This document shows, one piece after another, positions 35,534-44,608 of a stretch of DNA of 64,000 nucleotides. Both the position numbers and the translations under genes were made by a program. The stretch is from an uncultured Dokdonia sp. (GTDB taxonomy: Bacteria > Bacteroidota > Bacteroidia > Flavobacteriales > Flavobacteriaceae). Every line of letters starts with the position of its first letter. The first letter of the stretch is position 1. The notes below the pieces were generated by a model. It searched no databases. It saw only the letters and a list, made by a program, of their open reading frames with translations, and was not told the DNA's origin. The DNA is taken from contig NZ_CANMDS010000002.1 in NCBI RefSeq assembly GCF_947496725.1, forward strand, positions 310,001 through 374,000, given 5' to 3'.

Positions 35534-36169
35534 ATGAAAAAAATAATTTTCTCATTAACAATTTGCCTTCTTATAGCTGCAGTTTCTTATGCTCAAAATG
35601 ATATAAGTTATGGCATTAAAGGTGGACTCAATTACAGTAATCTCGTTTATGAATTTGAAGATTCAAACAATGATTTTTTAGATTTTAATGCTAAAGTTGG
35701 CTTTTATGCAGGCGGTTTTATAAACATTAGCCTCAGTGATAAGTTTGCACTACAACCAGAATTACTCTATAGTAGTCAAGGAGCTAAACTAGACATAGAT
35801 TATAGTCAAGTTTTAATTTTTGATCAAAACGACCCTACATTTCTTGAAAATGAAGAAGATGTAAATGTAAAACAGAGTAAGCTGCTGCTGCCTGTACTTT
35901 TACAGTATAAGATTGGTAGTGACTTTAGCTTATTTCTTGGTCCACAAATAACCTACACCCTAAACTTCGAAACAGAAGTAGATAGTGGTGATGAGTTAGT
36001 AGTTTCTCGATTTCAAGATGATGACAAAATTGGGATTGATGTAAGCGCAAGATTAGGCTATAAAGTTTCAGAAAATATGATGATTGAACTTGGCTATTTT
36101 AGAGGTCTCACTAATCAAAATTCTGTTAAGTCTTCAGTCTTTCAGCTAGGCTTAGCACACAAGCTTTAA
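35534..36169 (+). CDS. Porin-family outer-membrane beta-barrel protein
   Basis: A 211-residue protein with a signal peptide (MKKIIFSLTICLLIAAVSYAQ) and a small PorT/OmpW-like barrel: it begins YGIKGGLNYSN, alternates polar and hydrophobic residues, and ends QLGLAHKL. Long acidic loops (DSNNDFLDF, NDPTFLENEEDVN) would face outward. Proteins of this type are common and mostly uncharacterised in Bacteroidota. It is followed by a strong terminator, so it is probably a single unit or ends the AhpD-like transcript. Confidence 0.82.
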   Translation: MKKIIFSLTICLLIAAVSYAQNDISYGIKGGLNYSNLVYEFEDSNNDFLDFNAKVGFYAGGFINISLSDKFALQPELLYSSQGAKLDIDYSQVLIFDQNDPTFLENEEDVNVKQSKLLLPVLLQYKIGSDFSLFLGPQITYTLNFETEVDSGDELVVSRFQDDDKIGIDVSARLGYKVSENMMIELGYFRGLTNQNSVKSSVFQLGLAHKL

Positions 36170-36192
36170 TTCACTATAAAATATTCTTTACG

Positions 36193-36211
36193 AGCGCCCT
36201 AATGGGGCGCT
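36193..36211 (+). terminator. Terminator after the barrel-protein gene
   Basis: The seven-base arms AGCGCCC/GGGCGCT surround a short loop, followed by TTCTTTATT. Confidence 0.85.
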
Positions 36212-36265
36212 TCTTTATTGCCTAAAAATCTCGTAAATTCGCGCACAACATTTAAAGACTACAAA

Positions 36266-39200
36266 ATGAGCGCTAAGTTCACTGAATATAAAGGATTAGA
36301 CCTTCCTAACATCGCTAGCGAGGTACTTGCCTACTGGAAAGAAAATGACGTTTTTGAGAAGTCGGTTACTTCTCGAGAAGGAGCAAAACCGTACGTGTTT
36401 TTTGAAGGACCACCTTCGGCAAACGGACTACCGGGTGTACACCACGTACTAGCACGTGCGATTAAAGATATTTTTCCTCGTTATAAAACGATGAAAGGCT
36501 TTCAGGTAAAGCGTAAAGCGGGATGGGATACACACGGACTTCCTGTAGAACTTGGTGTTGAAAAAGAACTTGGTATTACCAAAGAAGATATCGGCACAAA
36601 AATCACTGTAGAAGAGTATAACGAAGCTTGTAAAAAAGCCGTGATGCGCTACACAGATATCTGGAACGACCTTACCGAAAAAATGGGCTACTGGGTAGAT
36701 ATGGAAGATCCATACATCACCTACAAGGCTAAGTATATGGAAACCGTATGGTGGCTACTTAAGCAAATCTATAACAAAGATTTACTATACAAAGGGTACA
36801 CCATCCAGCCGTATTCTCCTAAGGCGGGAACGGGATTAAGCTCTCACGAACTTAACCAGCCTGGATGTTACCGTGATGTTACGGATACAACGGTGGTTGC
36901 ACAATTTAAAATCACAGATCAAGGTGAAAACCCACTTGCAAAAGAACTTGCAGATGGGCAAACCTACTTTATCGCCTGGACGACGACTCCTTGGACACTA
37001 CCTTCAAACACGGCACTTACCGTAGGGAAGAAGATAGATTATGTACTCGTTGAGACATTTAACCAGTACACATTTGAGCCAGTAAAAGTTATCCTTGCTA
37101 AGAATTTAATCTCTAAGCAGTTTGATAAGAAATTTGTTTCCGCTTCCGCGAAAGAAGAGCTGGACGCATATACTGCTGGAGATAAAAAAATACCATACTT
37201 CGTAGCTAGAGAATTTAAAGGAGCAGACCTTCTTGAACTTCGCTACGAGCAACTGTTTGACTTTGTACAACCTAATGATAATCCTCAAGATGCCTTCCGA
37301 GTAATTGCAGGAGACTTTGTAACTACAGAGGATGGAACAGGTATTGTACACACAGCACCTACTTTTGGTGCAGATGATGCTTTGGTTGCAAAACTAGCTT
37401 CACCAGAAATTCCGCCACTTCTTATTAAAAATGAAGATGGTAACCTTGTGCCGCTTGTGGATCTTCAGGGTAAATTTCGCCCTGAGCTCAAAGAGTTTGG
37501 AAACAAGTACATCAAGAATGAATATTATGCAGATGGTGAGGCTCCAGAACGTTCTATGGACGTGGAACTTGCGATACGCTTAAAAGAAGAAAACAAAGCC
37601 TTTAAGGTAGAGAAGTACGTGCACAGTTACCCACACTGCTGGCGTACAGATAAGCCGGTACTTTACTACCCGCTAGATTCTTGGTTTATAAAAGTGACCG
37701 ATTTTAAAGATCGTATGCACGAGCTTAACCTTGGCGTAAACTGGAAACCTAAGTCTACAGGAGAAGGACGTTTTGGAAACTGGCTTGCAAATGCAAACGA
37801 CTGGAATTTATCACGTAGCCGTTTCTGGGGAATACCACTTCCTATATGGCGTACCGAAGATGGAAAAGAAGAAATCCTCATAGGCTCTATAGCCGAACTT
37901 AAAGCCGAAATCCAAAAGGCACTTGACAAAGGTGTGATGGACACAGATCCTTTTGAAGGGTTTAAAGTAGGCGATATGAGTGAGGAGAATTATGAGCTTG
38001 TAGATCTCCATAAAAACATTGTAGATAAAATTACGCTAGTCTCAGATAGCGGCCAGCCTATGACACGTGAGGCAGACCTTATAGATGTATGGTTTGACTC
38101 TGGATCTATGCCGTATGCCCAATGGCACTACCCTTTTGAAAATAAAGAACTCGTAGAAGACACTTGGCGTAAAGCAGATTTTATAGCCGAAGGTGTAGAC
38201 CAAACTCGTGGATGGTTTTATACACTACACGCGATTGCAACGATGATCTTTGACGATGTAGCATATAAAAATGTAGTTTCTAACGGACTTGTACTTGACA
38301 AGAATGGGCAGAAGATGTCTAAGCGTCTTGGTAATGCAACAGATCCTTTTGAAACCTTAGAAAAATACGGACCAGATGCAACGCGCTGGTATATGATTTC
38401 TAACGCAAACCCTTGGGATAACCTCAAGTTTGATTTGGAAGGAATAGAAGAAGTAAAACGTAAGTTCTTTGGAACACTTTACAACACGTATAACTTCTTT
38501 GCGCTGTATGCAAATCTTGATAATTTCGCTTTCGCGGAAGCGGAAATAGAACTTTCTCAACGTCCAGAAATAGACAGATGGATACTATCAGAACTTCATA
38601 GTCTTATAGCAGAAGTAGATAAGTTTTATGCCGAATATGAGCCTACCAAAGCAACAAGGGCGATAGACACTTTTGTACAAGAAAACCTGTCTAACTGGTT
38701 TGTACGATTAAGTAGAAGACGTTTCTGGAAAGGTGAATATGCTACCGATAAAATCTCTGCATACCAAACATTATATACCTGTCTTGAGACGGTAGCAAAG
38801 CTTAGTGCTCCCGTAGCACCATTCTTTATGGAAAAACTCTATAAGGACCTCAACGCTGCTACTGGAAAAGAAGATTTTGAGAGCATACACCTCGCAGAAT
38901 TCCCTGTGAGCGATGCCGCTTATATAGACACTGCGCTTGAGCACAAAATGCAAAAGGCACAGATAGTAAGCTCACTAACACTCTCATTAAGAGCAAAAGA
39001 AAAGATCAAAGTACGCCAACCTTTACAGCGTATTATGATCCCTGTGCTTAATGAAAATGACAAAAATGAGATCCTAGCCGTAGCAGATTTGATTAAATCT
39101 GAGGTAAACGTCAAGGAGATTGAGCTCATTTCTGACGATTCTGGGATTTTAGTGAAGCAAATCAAGCCTAATTTTAAGGTGTTAGGACCTCGTTTTGGAA

Positions 39201-39673
39201 AAGATATGAAGCTGGTTGCCAGCAAGATAAATTCTTTACAAGCTGAGGATATCGCAAAAATTGAGCAAGATGGAGAATTAACCGTTGAAATTAATGGGGA
39301 AAATACTATTTTGCAAGCCGGCGACGTTGAGATAACATCGCAAGATATTGAAGGCTGGCTAGTTGCGAGCAACGCTGGAGTAACTGTTGCACTAGATGTA
39401 ACGATAAGTGATGAGCTTAAAAAAGAAGGTGTGGCACGAGAATTGGTTAACCGTATACAGAACCTGCGTAAGGACTCTGGATTTGAAGTGACAGATCGCA
39501 TACACATACAGTTACAAGATGAGCCAGCAATTGCTCAAACGGTAGCTGCAAATGCAGACTATATTAAAGCAGAAACACTAGCAGATACTCTAGAAATTGT
39601 ACCTACACTAAGTGAAGGGCTAGAGATTGCTTTTGACGATATAACAACATTTTTAACCATTTCAAAACACTAG
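36266..39673 (+). CDS. ileS: Isoleucyl-tRNA synthetase
   Basis: A 1135-residue class I synthetase that charges tRNA-Ile and edits valine. The HIGH-type motif is seen in FEGPPSANGLPGVHH, the tRNA-editing domain in WTTTPWTLPSNTALTVG, and the KMSKS loop as GQKMSKRLGN at about residue 682. The anticodon-binding and C-terminal domains are complete. The ATG at 36266 is preferred over an in-frame TTG at 36218, whose extra 16 residues do not resemble the family. Two decayed palindrome copies lie inside, at 37141 and 38528. It is followed two bases later by a DksA-like gene. Confidence 0.97.
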   Translation: MSAKFTEYKGLDLPNIASEVLAYWKENDVFEKSVTSREGAKPYVFFEGPPSANGLPGVHHVLARAIKDIFPRYKTMKGFQVKRKAGWDTHGLPVELGVEKELGITKEDIGTKITVEEYNEACKKAVMRYTDIWNDLTEKMGYWVDMEDPYITYKAKYMETVWWLLKQIYNKDLLYKGYTIQPYSPKAGTGLSSHELNQPGCYRDVTDTTVVAQFKITDQGENPLAKELADGQTYFIAWTTTPWTLPSNTALTVGKKIDYVLVETFNQYTFEPVKVILAKNLISKQFDKKFVSASAKEELDAYTAGDKKIPYFVAREFKGADLLELRYEQLFDFVQPNDNPQDAFRVIAGDFVTTEDGTGIVHTAPTFGADDALVAKLASPEIPPLLIKNEDGNLVPLVDLQGKFRPELKEFGNKYIKNEYYADGEAPERSMDVELAIRLKEENKAFKVEKYVHSYPHCWRTDKPVLYYPLDSWFIKVTDFKDRMHELNLGVNWKPKSTGEGRFGNWLANANDWNLSRSRFWGIPLPIWRTEDGKEEILIGSIAELKAEIQKALDKGVMDTDPFEGFKVGDMSEENYELVDLHKNIVDKITLVSDSGQPMTREADLIDVWFDSGSMPYAQWHYPFENKELVEDTWRKADFIAEGVDQTRGWFYTLHAIATMIFDDVAYKNVVSNGLVLDKNGQKMSKRLGNATDPFETLEKYGPDATRWYMISNANPWDNLKFDLEGIEEVKRKFFGTLYNTYNFFALYANLDNFAFAEAEIELSQRPEIDRWILSELHSLIAEVDKFYAEYEPTKATRAIDTFVQENLSNWFVRLSRRRFWKGEYATDKISAYQTLYTCLETVAKLSAPVAPFFMEKLYKDLNAATGKEDFESIHLAEFPVSDAAYIDTALEHKMQKAQIVSSLTLSLRAKEKIKVRQPLQRIMIPVLNENDKNEILAVADLIKSEVNVKEIELISDDSGILVKQIKPNFKVLGPRFGKDMKLVASKINSLQAEDIAKIEQDGELTVEINGENTILQAGDVEITSQDIEGWLVASNAGVTVALDVTISDELKKEGVARELVNRIQNLRKDSGFEVTDRIHIQLQDEPAIAQTVAANADYIKAETLADTLEIVPTLSEGLEIAFDDITTFLTISKH
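38528..38541. repeat. Iterated palindrome, decayed copy in ileS
   Basis: GCTTTCGCGGAAGC has one change from the core and reads AFAEA in frame. A more decayed copy (CGCTTCCGCGAAAG) is at 37141-37154. Both lie in variable parts of the protein. Confidence 0.65.
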
Positions 39674-39675
39674 TA

Positions 39676-40059
39676 ATGGCAAACGACACACAAGAAAGAT
39701 TTGGCGATGCACAGCTCGCTGAGTTTAGAGAATTAATAGAAAAGAAGATTGAGAAAGCACAACACGATCTCGAGCTTATCAAAAGTGCATACCTCAACGA
39801 TGGTAACAACGGTACAGATGATACGTCACCGCAGTTTAAATCTTTTGACGAAGGTAGCGCCACAATGAGTAAAGAGGCAAACAGTGCACTTGCTATACGT
39901 CAAGAGAAGTTTATACGTGATCTTAAAAATGCGATTACTCGTATTAATAACAAGACGTACGGTATATGCCGTGTGACCGGAAAGCTTATCAACCCAGAAC
40001 GCTTAAAGCTCGTACCACACGCTACATTGAGCATTGAGGCAAAGAATATGCAGTCATAA
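39676..40059 (+). CDS. TraR/DksA-type zinc-finger-like regulator
   Basis: A 127-residue cytoplasmic protein. It has a coiled-coil N-terminus (about 8-45) and a C-terminal segment YGICRVTGKLINPERLKLVPHATLS that aligns with the DksA/TraR zinc finger. Only one cysteine of the usual four remains, so zinc binding is doubtful; this degenerate form is usual among Bacteroidota homologues. By family it may bind the secondary channel of RNA polymerase. It begins two bases after ileS and is followed by a terminator before the next gene. Confidence 0.85.
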   Translation: MANDTQERFGDAQLAEFRELIEKKIEKAQHDLELIKSAYLNDGNNGTDDTSPQFKSFDEGSATMSKEANSALAIRQEKFIRDLKNAITRINNKTYGICRVTGKLINPERLKLVPHATLSIEAKNMQS

Positions 40060-40081
40060 TAGTTGTTATATATCAATAAAT

Positions 40082-40108
40082 AAAAGCGTTCTTATGAGCG
40101 CTTTTTTT
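40082..40108 (+). terminator. Terminator after the DksA-like gene
   Basis: The ten-base arms AAAAGCGTTC/GAGCGCTTTT (one G-T pair), TTAT loop, and T-run. Confidence 0.88.
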
Positions 40109-40127
40109 GTAACCGGTCTTTAAATTT

Positions 40128-40754
40128 TTGAATTTACGTTTATCCATATTGTTTATACTAGTCACGATGAGTTTATATGCTCAAAAACGACTTACACAAA
40201 CCTATGATGCAACAGCTATAAAGGAGTTGTATATAAATAGCAATGAAATTTTTAAGATTAAGATTACTACTGGAGAGGTAAGAGAGATTACAGTAGCGAC
40301 CATTATAGATGGGGAGACTTTTGCAAGTACATTACTTAATACTTCTACAAACGATGGCGTACTTAAAATCACTACGGGAAAGACTCCAGATTACATCCCT
40401 TTTAATGATAAACTCGCTGCTCATAAGGTGCTGGCTATTGAGCTTGAGATTACAATTCCCAGAAGCTTAGATGTTTCTATTTACTCAACTTTGGCAAGTG
40501 TAGACACTTATGGAAAGCTTGGCCAAGTACGCATAGATTTAGGTCGTGGGCATTTTAAGGGGGAAGAATTCCGCTTTCGCGAAAGCGGAAAAATAAACAC
40601 TATATCTGGTAGTATTTATGTCTCAAGCAATCTGGTTAATGTCACCGCACAATCTAGAAATGGAAAGATTAACATCCCTCCTACTCAAGCGGATGGCCCA
40701 CTGCTAGAAATCAAAAGTATACACGGTGATGTGACGGTAGTAAAATCGTTGTGA
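40128..40754 (+). CDS. Exported beta-helix/adhesin-like protein (DUF4097-like)
   Basis: A 208-residue protein that begins with a TTG codon, the only start giving a complete signal peptide (LRLSILFILVTMSLYAQ). The mature part has repeated short strand-turn units (YINSNEIFKIKI, SLDVSIYSTLASVDTYG, INTISGSIYVSSN) suggestive of a DUF4097-like right-handed fold found in putative surface proteins. No function is known. The palindrome at 40569-40590 encodes FRFRESGK within it. It lies 34 bases before lspA. Confidence 0.6.
   Translation: MNLRLSILFILVTMSLYAQKRLTQTYDATAIKELYINSNEIFKIKITTGEVREITVATIIDGETFASTLLNTSTNDGVLKITTGKTPDYIPFNDKLAAHKVLAIELEITIPRSLDVSIYSTLASVDTYGKLGQVRIDLGRGHFKGEEFRFRESGKINTISGSIYVSSNLVNVTAQSRNGKINIPPTQADGPLLEIKSIHGDVTVVKSL
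40569..40590. repeat. Iterated palindrome variant, perfect 22-bp copy in the exported protein gene
   Basis: The 16-base core CGCTTTCGCGAAAGCG is flanked by TTC and GAA, giving a perfect 22-base palindrome whose outer bases differ from the usual TTA/TAA. It reads Phe-Arg-Phe-Arg-Glu-Ser-Gly. Confidence 0.95.
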
Positions 40755-40788
40755 ATACCCTATTTTTGTCACGTTTCAAAACTATATT

Positions 40789-41421
40789 ATGTCGTTAAAA
40801 AAAGTTGCTCTTATCGTATTCTTGATACTTCTAGTAGATCAAGTACTTAAGGTATATATTAAAACTAATTTTTACCTACGTGAGAGTATACAGGTTTTTG
40901 GTCTAGACTGGTTTCAGATTTTCTTTGTAGAAAATCAAGGAGCTGCTTGGGGCGTAGAGTTACCAGGTAAATATGGTAAAATCACGCTCTCACTCTTTAG
41001 ACTTATTATAGCCCCAGTGATAGGGTATTACTTATATAAGTCTGTAAAAAACAATGCGCCAAAACTGCTGGTTATCGCATTATCACTGGTCTTTGCTGGT
41101 GCAGTAGGTAATATTATAGATTCTCTTATTTATGGATCTATTTTTAGCGCGAGCACGCCTAGCCAGATTGCGACATTTATGCCAGAAGGTGGTGGTTATG
41201 CAGATCCTCTCTTTGGAAAAGTGGTAGATATGCTCTACTTCCCTTTTATACAAGATGCTATGTGGCCAGAATGGGTTCCTTTTTTAGGAGGTAAAACCTT
41301 TACATTTTTTAATGCCATATTTAATATAGCAGATATGGCGATAAGTACGGGCGTAGGTATCCTACTTGTATTTAACAAGCGCGTGTTTCCTCAAGAGGAA
41401 AAAGTAACTACGGCGCAGTAG
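40789..41421 (+). CDS. lspA: Lipoprotein signal peptidase (signal peptidase II)
   Basis: A 210-residue inner-membrane aspartic protease that removes signal peptides of prolipoproteins after lipidation. Four membrane segments are seen. The catalytic region motifs are VENQGAAWG, AGAVGNIIDSLIYG (first Asp) and FNAIFNIADMAIS (second Asp). An extra loop of about 45 residues between the aspartates (roughly SASTPSQ to FLGGKTF) is common in Bacteroidota LspA. It fits the several lipoproteins in this window. Its 3' end overlaps the convergent response regulator gene by 14 bases. Confidence 0.95.
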   Translation: MSLKKVALIVFLILLVDQVLKVYIKTNFYLRESIQVFGLDWFQIFFVENQGAAWGVELPGKYGKITLSLFRLIIAPVIGYYLYKSVKNNAPKLLVIALSLVFAGAVGNIIDSLIYGSIFSASTPSQIATFMPEGGGYADPLFGKVVDMLYFPFIQDAMWPEWVPFLGGKTFTFFNAIFNIADMAISTGVGILLVFNKRVFPQEEKVTTAQ

Positions 41422-41827
41422 GTGCTTCTGAAAATATCTCTATCAGCTCGTTAGGACCTATAGGTTTTACAATAAAGTCTTTTACGAGGTTAAAGTGCTT
41501 AGAGCGCTCTATATCTACGGGGTTTATAGAGCTACTCACAATATACAGTGTACAGTTGTTAAGTGCAGGAAAGTCGTGCTTGCTTAATTCTTCAAGAAAT
41601 CCCCATCCATCCATTATAGGCATATTGAGGTCTAGTAAAATTATTTGTGGTACAGGCTGTCCTTGAGGGTCTTTAAAGCTGCTTACGAAGTGGTTTAACG
41701 CCTCTTCACCGTTTTTGAATACAAGTATTTCTTCTGCTAGTTTACGTATGTCTATGAGCTTTGTAAGTAGGCTCACGTACATATCATCGTCATCTATGAG
41801 ACAAGCTAGTTTTATAGGGTAGTTCAT
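41408..41827 (-). CDS. Single-domain response regulator
   Basis: A 139-residue protein consisting only of a receiver domain: acidic pocket CLIDDDDMY near residue 11, phospho-acceptor Asp in LLDLNMPIMDGWGF near residue 68, the conserved Ser/Thr region YIVSSSINP, and the Lys in FIVKPIGP. With no output domain it probably works by protein contact or phosphotransfer. It lies 28 bases after the PAS histidine kinase gene and is almost certainly its partner. Its 3' end overlaps lspA by 14 bases tail to tail. Confidence 0.9.
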   Translation of the reverse strand: MNYPIKLACLIDDDDMYVSLLTKLIDIRKLAEEILVFKNGEEALNHFVSSFKDPQGQPVPQIILLDLNMPIMDGWGFLEELSKHDFPALNNCTLYIVSSSINPVDIERSKHFNLVKDFIVKPIGPNELIEIFSEAPTAP

Positions 41828-41855
41828 ATGTCTATTTGGGGGAGTTAACTATAAT

Positions 41856-43007
41856 CTACTGTAATGTAACAATAAATTTTGAACCTTTACCTAGTTTGCT
41901 TTCTACCGTGATATCACCGCCCATTGCTTGGACTTCATTACGTGTGAGAAATAGCCCTAAGCCCAAGGCATCCTTATTACCGTGGAAGGTTTTATATAAT
42001 TTAAAAAGATCTTTGCCGTGCTTGTCTAGATCTATACCTAAACCATTATCGCGTACCATAAGGTATTTCTTGCCATTTTCTTCATAAGCAAAGACAGTTA
42101 TCTCTGGATCACGATCTGGGTGTTTATATCGCAGTGCATTAGTTATCAAGTTTTGTAATATACTCTCTAAGTAAGCCTCTATATACATCACCTCTTCTAC
42201 TTCAGAAAATTCTGTATACATAATAGCCCTACTAGACCTTATGTCTTGACTAAGACCTGCGACTACACGGTCATACACTTCTTTTATTACTACTGGCTCC
42301 AGCTTTGTACTTGAGATATTATGAACACTTACAATCTTATTGAGGTGCTGTAATGTTACGTCTAGGCTGTTACCTATTTTTTCAAAATTATCTACAAGCT
42401 CAATTTGCTCATTGGTAAGATTACTTTTATCCATTAAGGCAGAGCACATTTGTAAATTGCTTACCTGTGACCTTAAATTATGGGATATTATATGTGCAAA
42501 ATCATAGAGCCTAGAGTTATGTCCCTCTATGAGCTTAAGGGATTGCTTGAGTTGCTGCTCTCTTTTCTTTTGTTCATCTATTTTTCTAAAAACGCCTCGT
42601 ATCCCTATAATCTCTCCAGATTCATCTCTAAGCGGTTTTCCTTTTGCAATCGCCCAGAAAATCTCTCCGTTATAAGTTTGCATTTTTATTTCTGTAGAGA
42701 ATGGTTTCCCCTCTGCACAGCCAAAAAAGAACTCTGTTGCTCGATCTAGATGCTCTTCTGCATAAAATGTATATCCAGATCTTAGCGTGGGCACATAATC
42801 TTTAGGAACATCAAGAATAATGCGAGCTTGATGGTCAAAATGACTTGTTTTGTTTTTAAAATCTACACTCCAGCCGCCAGCCTCAGTTAAGGCAGAAATT
42901 TCTTGATAGTAAAATTTATCAATAGAAAACTGATCAGACTTTTCCATAGGTGATGAGTGGGTGTGAGAATCTCTCCTTCTCTTCATTGTAAAGGCAGTTA
43001 TATTCAT
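41856..43007 (-). CDS. PAS-domain sensor histidine kinase (soluble)
   Basis: A 383-residue protein without membrane segments. A PAS/PAC domain (about 38-155) contains GEIFWAIAKGKPLRDESGEIIGIRG. The phospho-acceptor helix reads FAHIISHNLRSQVSNLQM, a variant H box common in Bacteroidota. An HATPase domain follows with LITNALRYKH (N box), RDNGLGID (G1) and GLGLFLTRNEVQAMGG (G2). A cytosolic signal is likely. It is paired with the single-domain regulator downstream. A shorter start seven residues in is possible. Confidence 0.9.
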   Translation of the reverse strand: MNITAFTMKRRRDSHTHSSPMEKSDQFSIDKFYYQEISALTEAGGWSVDFKNKTSHFDHQARIILDVPKDYVPTLRSGYTFYAEEHLDRATEFFFGCAEGKPFSTEIKMQTYNGEIFWAIAKGKPLRDESGEIIGIRGVFRKIDEQKKREQQLKQSLKLIEGHNSRLYDFAHIISHNLRSQVSNLQMCSALMDKSNLTNEQIELVDNFEKIGNSLDVTLQHLNKIVSVHNISSTKLEPVVIKEVYDRVVAGLSQDIRSSRAIMYTEFSEVEEVMYIEAYLESILQNLITNALRYKHPDRDPEITVFAYEENGKKYLMVRDNGLGIDLDKHGKDLFKLYKTFHGNKDALGLGLFLTRNEVQAMGGDITVESKLGKGSKFIVTLQ

Positions 43008-43052
43008 AAATATGATTTGGGATTATGAATATAACAAATAAATCAAAAAGGC

Positions 43053-43613
43053 CTAAAAATGATACACCTTTTTCGGTGTAATACAGCTATTTAGCGCAAT
43101 GTCTTGACTGTTTTTTGCGATTATCTCTTCTTCTGGTTCAAAAAAACTAAGTCCCACTTTTACCACATCACTCTTACATTGAGATAAAAAGCGATCATAA
43201 AATCCCTTGCCGTAGCCCACCCTATTACCTTCTTGGTCATAAGCTAGTAGAGGTATAAAAACAACGTCTATATTTTTTACAGGTATTTCAATACCGCCAG
43301 CTGGTTCTGGAATACTATACTTATTTACAACAAGCTTTGTGTTGTCTGTAAGCAAATAATGCTTCATCGTATTGTCGTTAAAATTTGATGACGAGAGTAC
43401 AATATTCTTGTCTTTACCTCCTAAAATGGATAATAGAAACTCTGTGTTAATTTCGCGTAAGCGTTCTATAGGTAAAAAGATGTGATAAAAGTCGTGATTC
43501 CATATATCAAGACTCAAAGCTTGGTTTGCAATTTTAAGACTGAGCTCATCCTGCTCGTCTGTAGTTAAGGTATTGCGTAAATCTTTATACTTCTTCCTCA
43601 GCTCCTGCTTCAT
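43053..43613 (-). CDS. fthC: 5-formyltetrahydrofolate cyclo-ligase
   Basis: A roughly 186-residue enzyme that converts 5-formyl-THF to 5,10-methenyl-THF with ATP. Motifs seen: ELRKKYKDLRNTL at the start, FVFIPLLAYDQEGNRVGYGKGFYDRFL (ATP/folate site) near the C-terminal third, and LNSCITPKKVYHF at the end. The start at 43613 gives the family-typical first residues; other in-frame ATGs at 43625 and 43658 extend deeper into the upstream gene. All choices overlap that gene, by 29 bases for the chosen one, so translation is coupled to the AspA-like gene. Confidence 0.88.
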   Translation of the reverse strand: MKQELRKKYKDLRNTLTTDEQDELSLKIANQALSLDIWNHDFYHIFLPIERLREINTEFLLSILGGKDKNIVLSSSNFNDNTMKHYLLTDNTKLVVNKYSIPEPAGGIEIPVKNIDVVFIPLLAYDQEGNRVGYGKGFYDRFLSQCKSDVVKVGLSFFEPEEEIIAKNSQDIALNSCITPKKVYHF

Positions 43614-44595
43614 CTTGGTCTTCATTGTGGTCTCTAGAGATATTAAAAATAGCATCACCTTGGTAAACGAGCGAAGCCTCGTTTACATTTATGACATAGC
43701 CCTCATTTTTTGCTTTCACCACGTGCCTAAATTTCCCATAGGGATCTGTAATGGTTGCAATGTGTTGCCCTTCTTCAAGTCGCTCGCCGCAAATAACTTT
43801 TGTATGTAATAAGCCTGAGTATTTTGCTCGCATCCAGCGAGTGCTCTCTACAAGTACTGATGGTTCTGGTGCTTCTGGCACTGTAAACGTATCACCAAGC
43901 ATCTCTAGATGGCTTAAAACTCGCATTGTACCATATACTCCCTCGCGGGCTATTTCCTTATCGCTTACTTTAGATTTACCTCCCTCAAAGAGAATGGTAG
44001 ATTTATTCATTCTTGAGCACGTAGCGCGATATGACTTTGAGATTACTTTAGAATGTAAGGTAAATGGCGCATTAAAGATAGTTGCATACTTCATAGAGTT
44101 TACATCTAGGGGATCTATACGCACTTGTGCTACGTTAAAACGAGAGGCACCTCCAGTATGAAAGTCAAGACAAAGATCTGCTACGGGTAAAATTTTCTTT
44201 ACAAACTGGTAAGCAAACCTACTAGCAAGTGACCCTCTAGGGTTACCAGGAAAAACTCTATTGAGGTCTCTCCCATCTGGAAAAGCCCGTTTCATATCTA
44301 AAAAACCAAAGATATTTACGACAGGCACGCAGATTATAGTCCCTATTTTAGGCCTATTGATTTTCTTTGCGATAAGCTGGCGCACTATCTCTACTCCATT
44401 TATCTCGTCACCGTGTATCCCCGAGGTGATTAATATGACGGGGCCAGGCTCTACCGCCCTTTCTATTATAATAGGCACCTCAACAGAGGATGCCGTGTAC
44501 AACTTTGCAATATTAAAATTTACCGTTGCGCTCTTACCTGGTAAGATTTGCTCACCTAGTATGGTGAGAACGTTATGTTCATCTATTTGTGCCAA
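43585..44595 (-). CDS. Succinylglutamate desuccinylase/aspartoacylase (M14-type) family protein
   Basis: A 336-residue zinc-dependent deacylase/carboxypeptidase-fold protein. Zinc and catalytic residues are visible in SGIHGDEINGVEIVRQL (H..E) and CLDFHTGG (second His). The late EGGKSKVSDKEIAREG region is typical, as is the beta-strand C-terminal domain (YSGLLHTKVICGERLEEGQ). The family cleaves N-acyl amino acids or C-terminal residues; relatives occur beside RimK. Here it lies 13 bases after rimK in one run (RimB-like, RimK, this, fthC), so a role in removing glutamate or processing a RimK product is inferred. The C-terminus is very acidic. Confidence 0.87.
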   Translation of the reverse strand: MAQIDEHNVLTILGEQILPGKSATVNFNIAKLYTASSVEVPIIIERAVEPGPVILITSGIHGDEINGVEIVRQLIAKKINRPKIGTIICVPVVNIFGFLDMKRAFPDGRDLNRVFPGNPRGSLASRFAYQFVKKILPVADLCLDFHTGGASRFNVAQVRIDPLDVNSMKYATIFNAPFTLHSKVISKSYRATCSRMNKSTILFEGGKSKVSDKEIAREGVYGTMRVLSHLEMLGDTFTVPEAPEPSVLVESTRWMRAKYSGLLHTKVICGERLEEGQHIATITDPYGKFRHVVKAKNEGYVINVNEASLVYQGDAIFNISRDHNEDQDEAGAEEEV

Positions 44596-44608
44596 ATGCT
44601 TCTGTTAA

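Noticed and set aside
38920-39507. Long open frame (195 codons) antisense to ileS
   Set aside because: Composition is low in complexity (Ser/Ile/Phe-rich) and resembles no family; it mirrors the clearly coding ileS strand.
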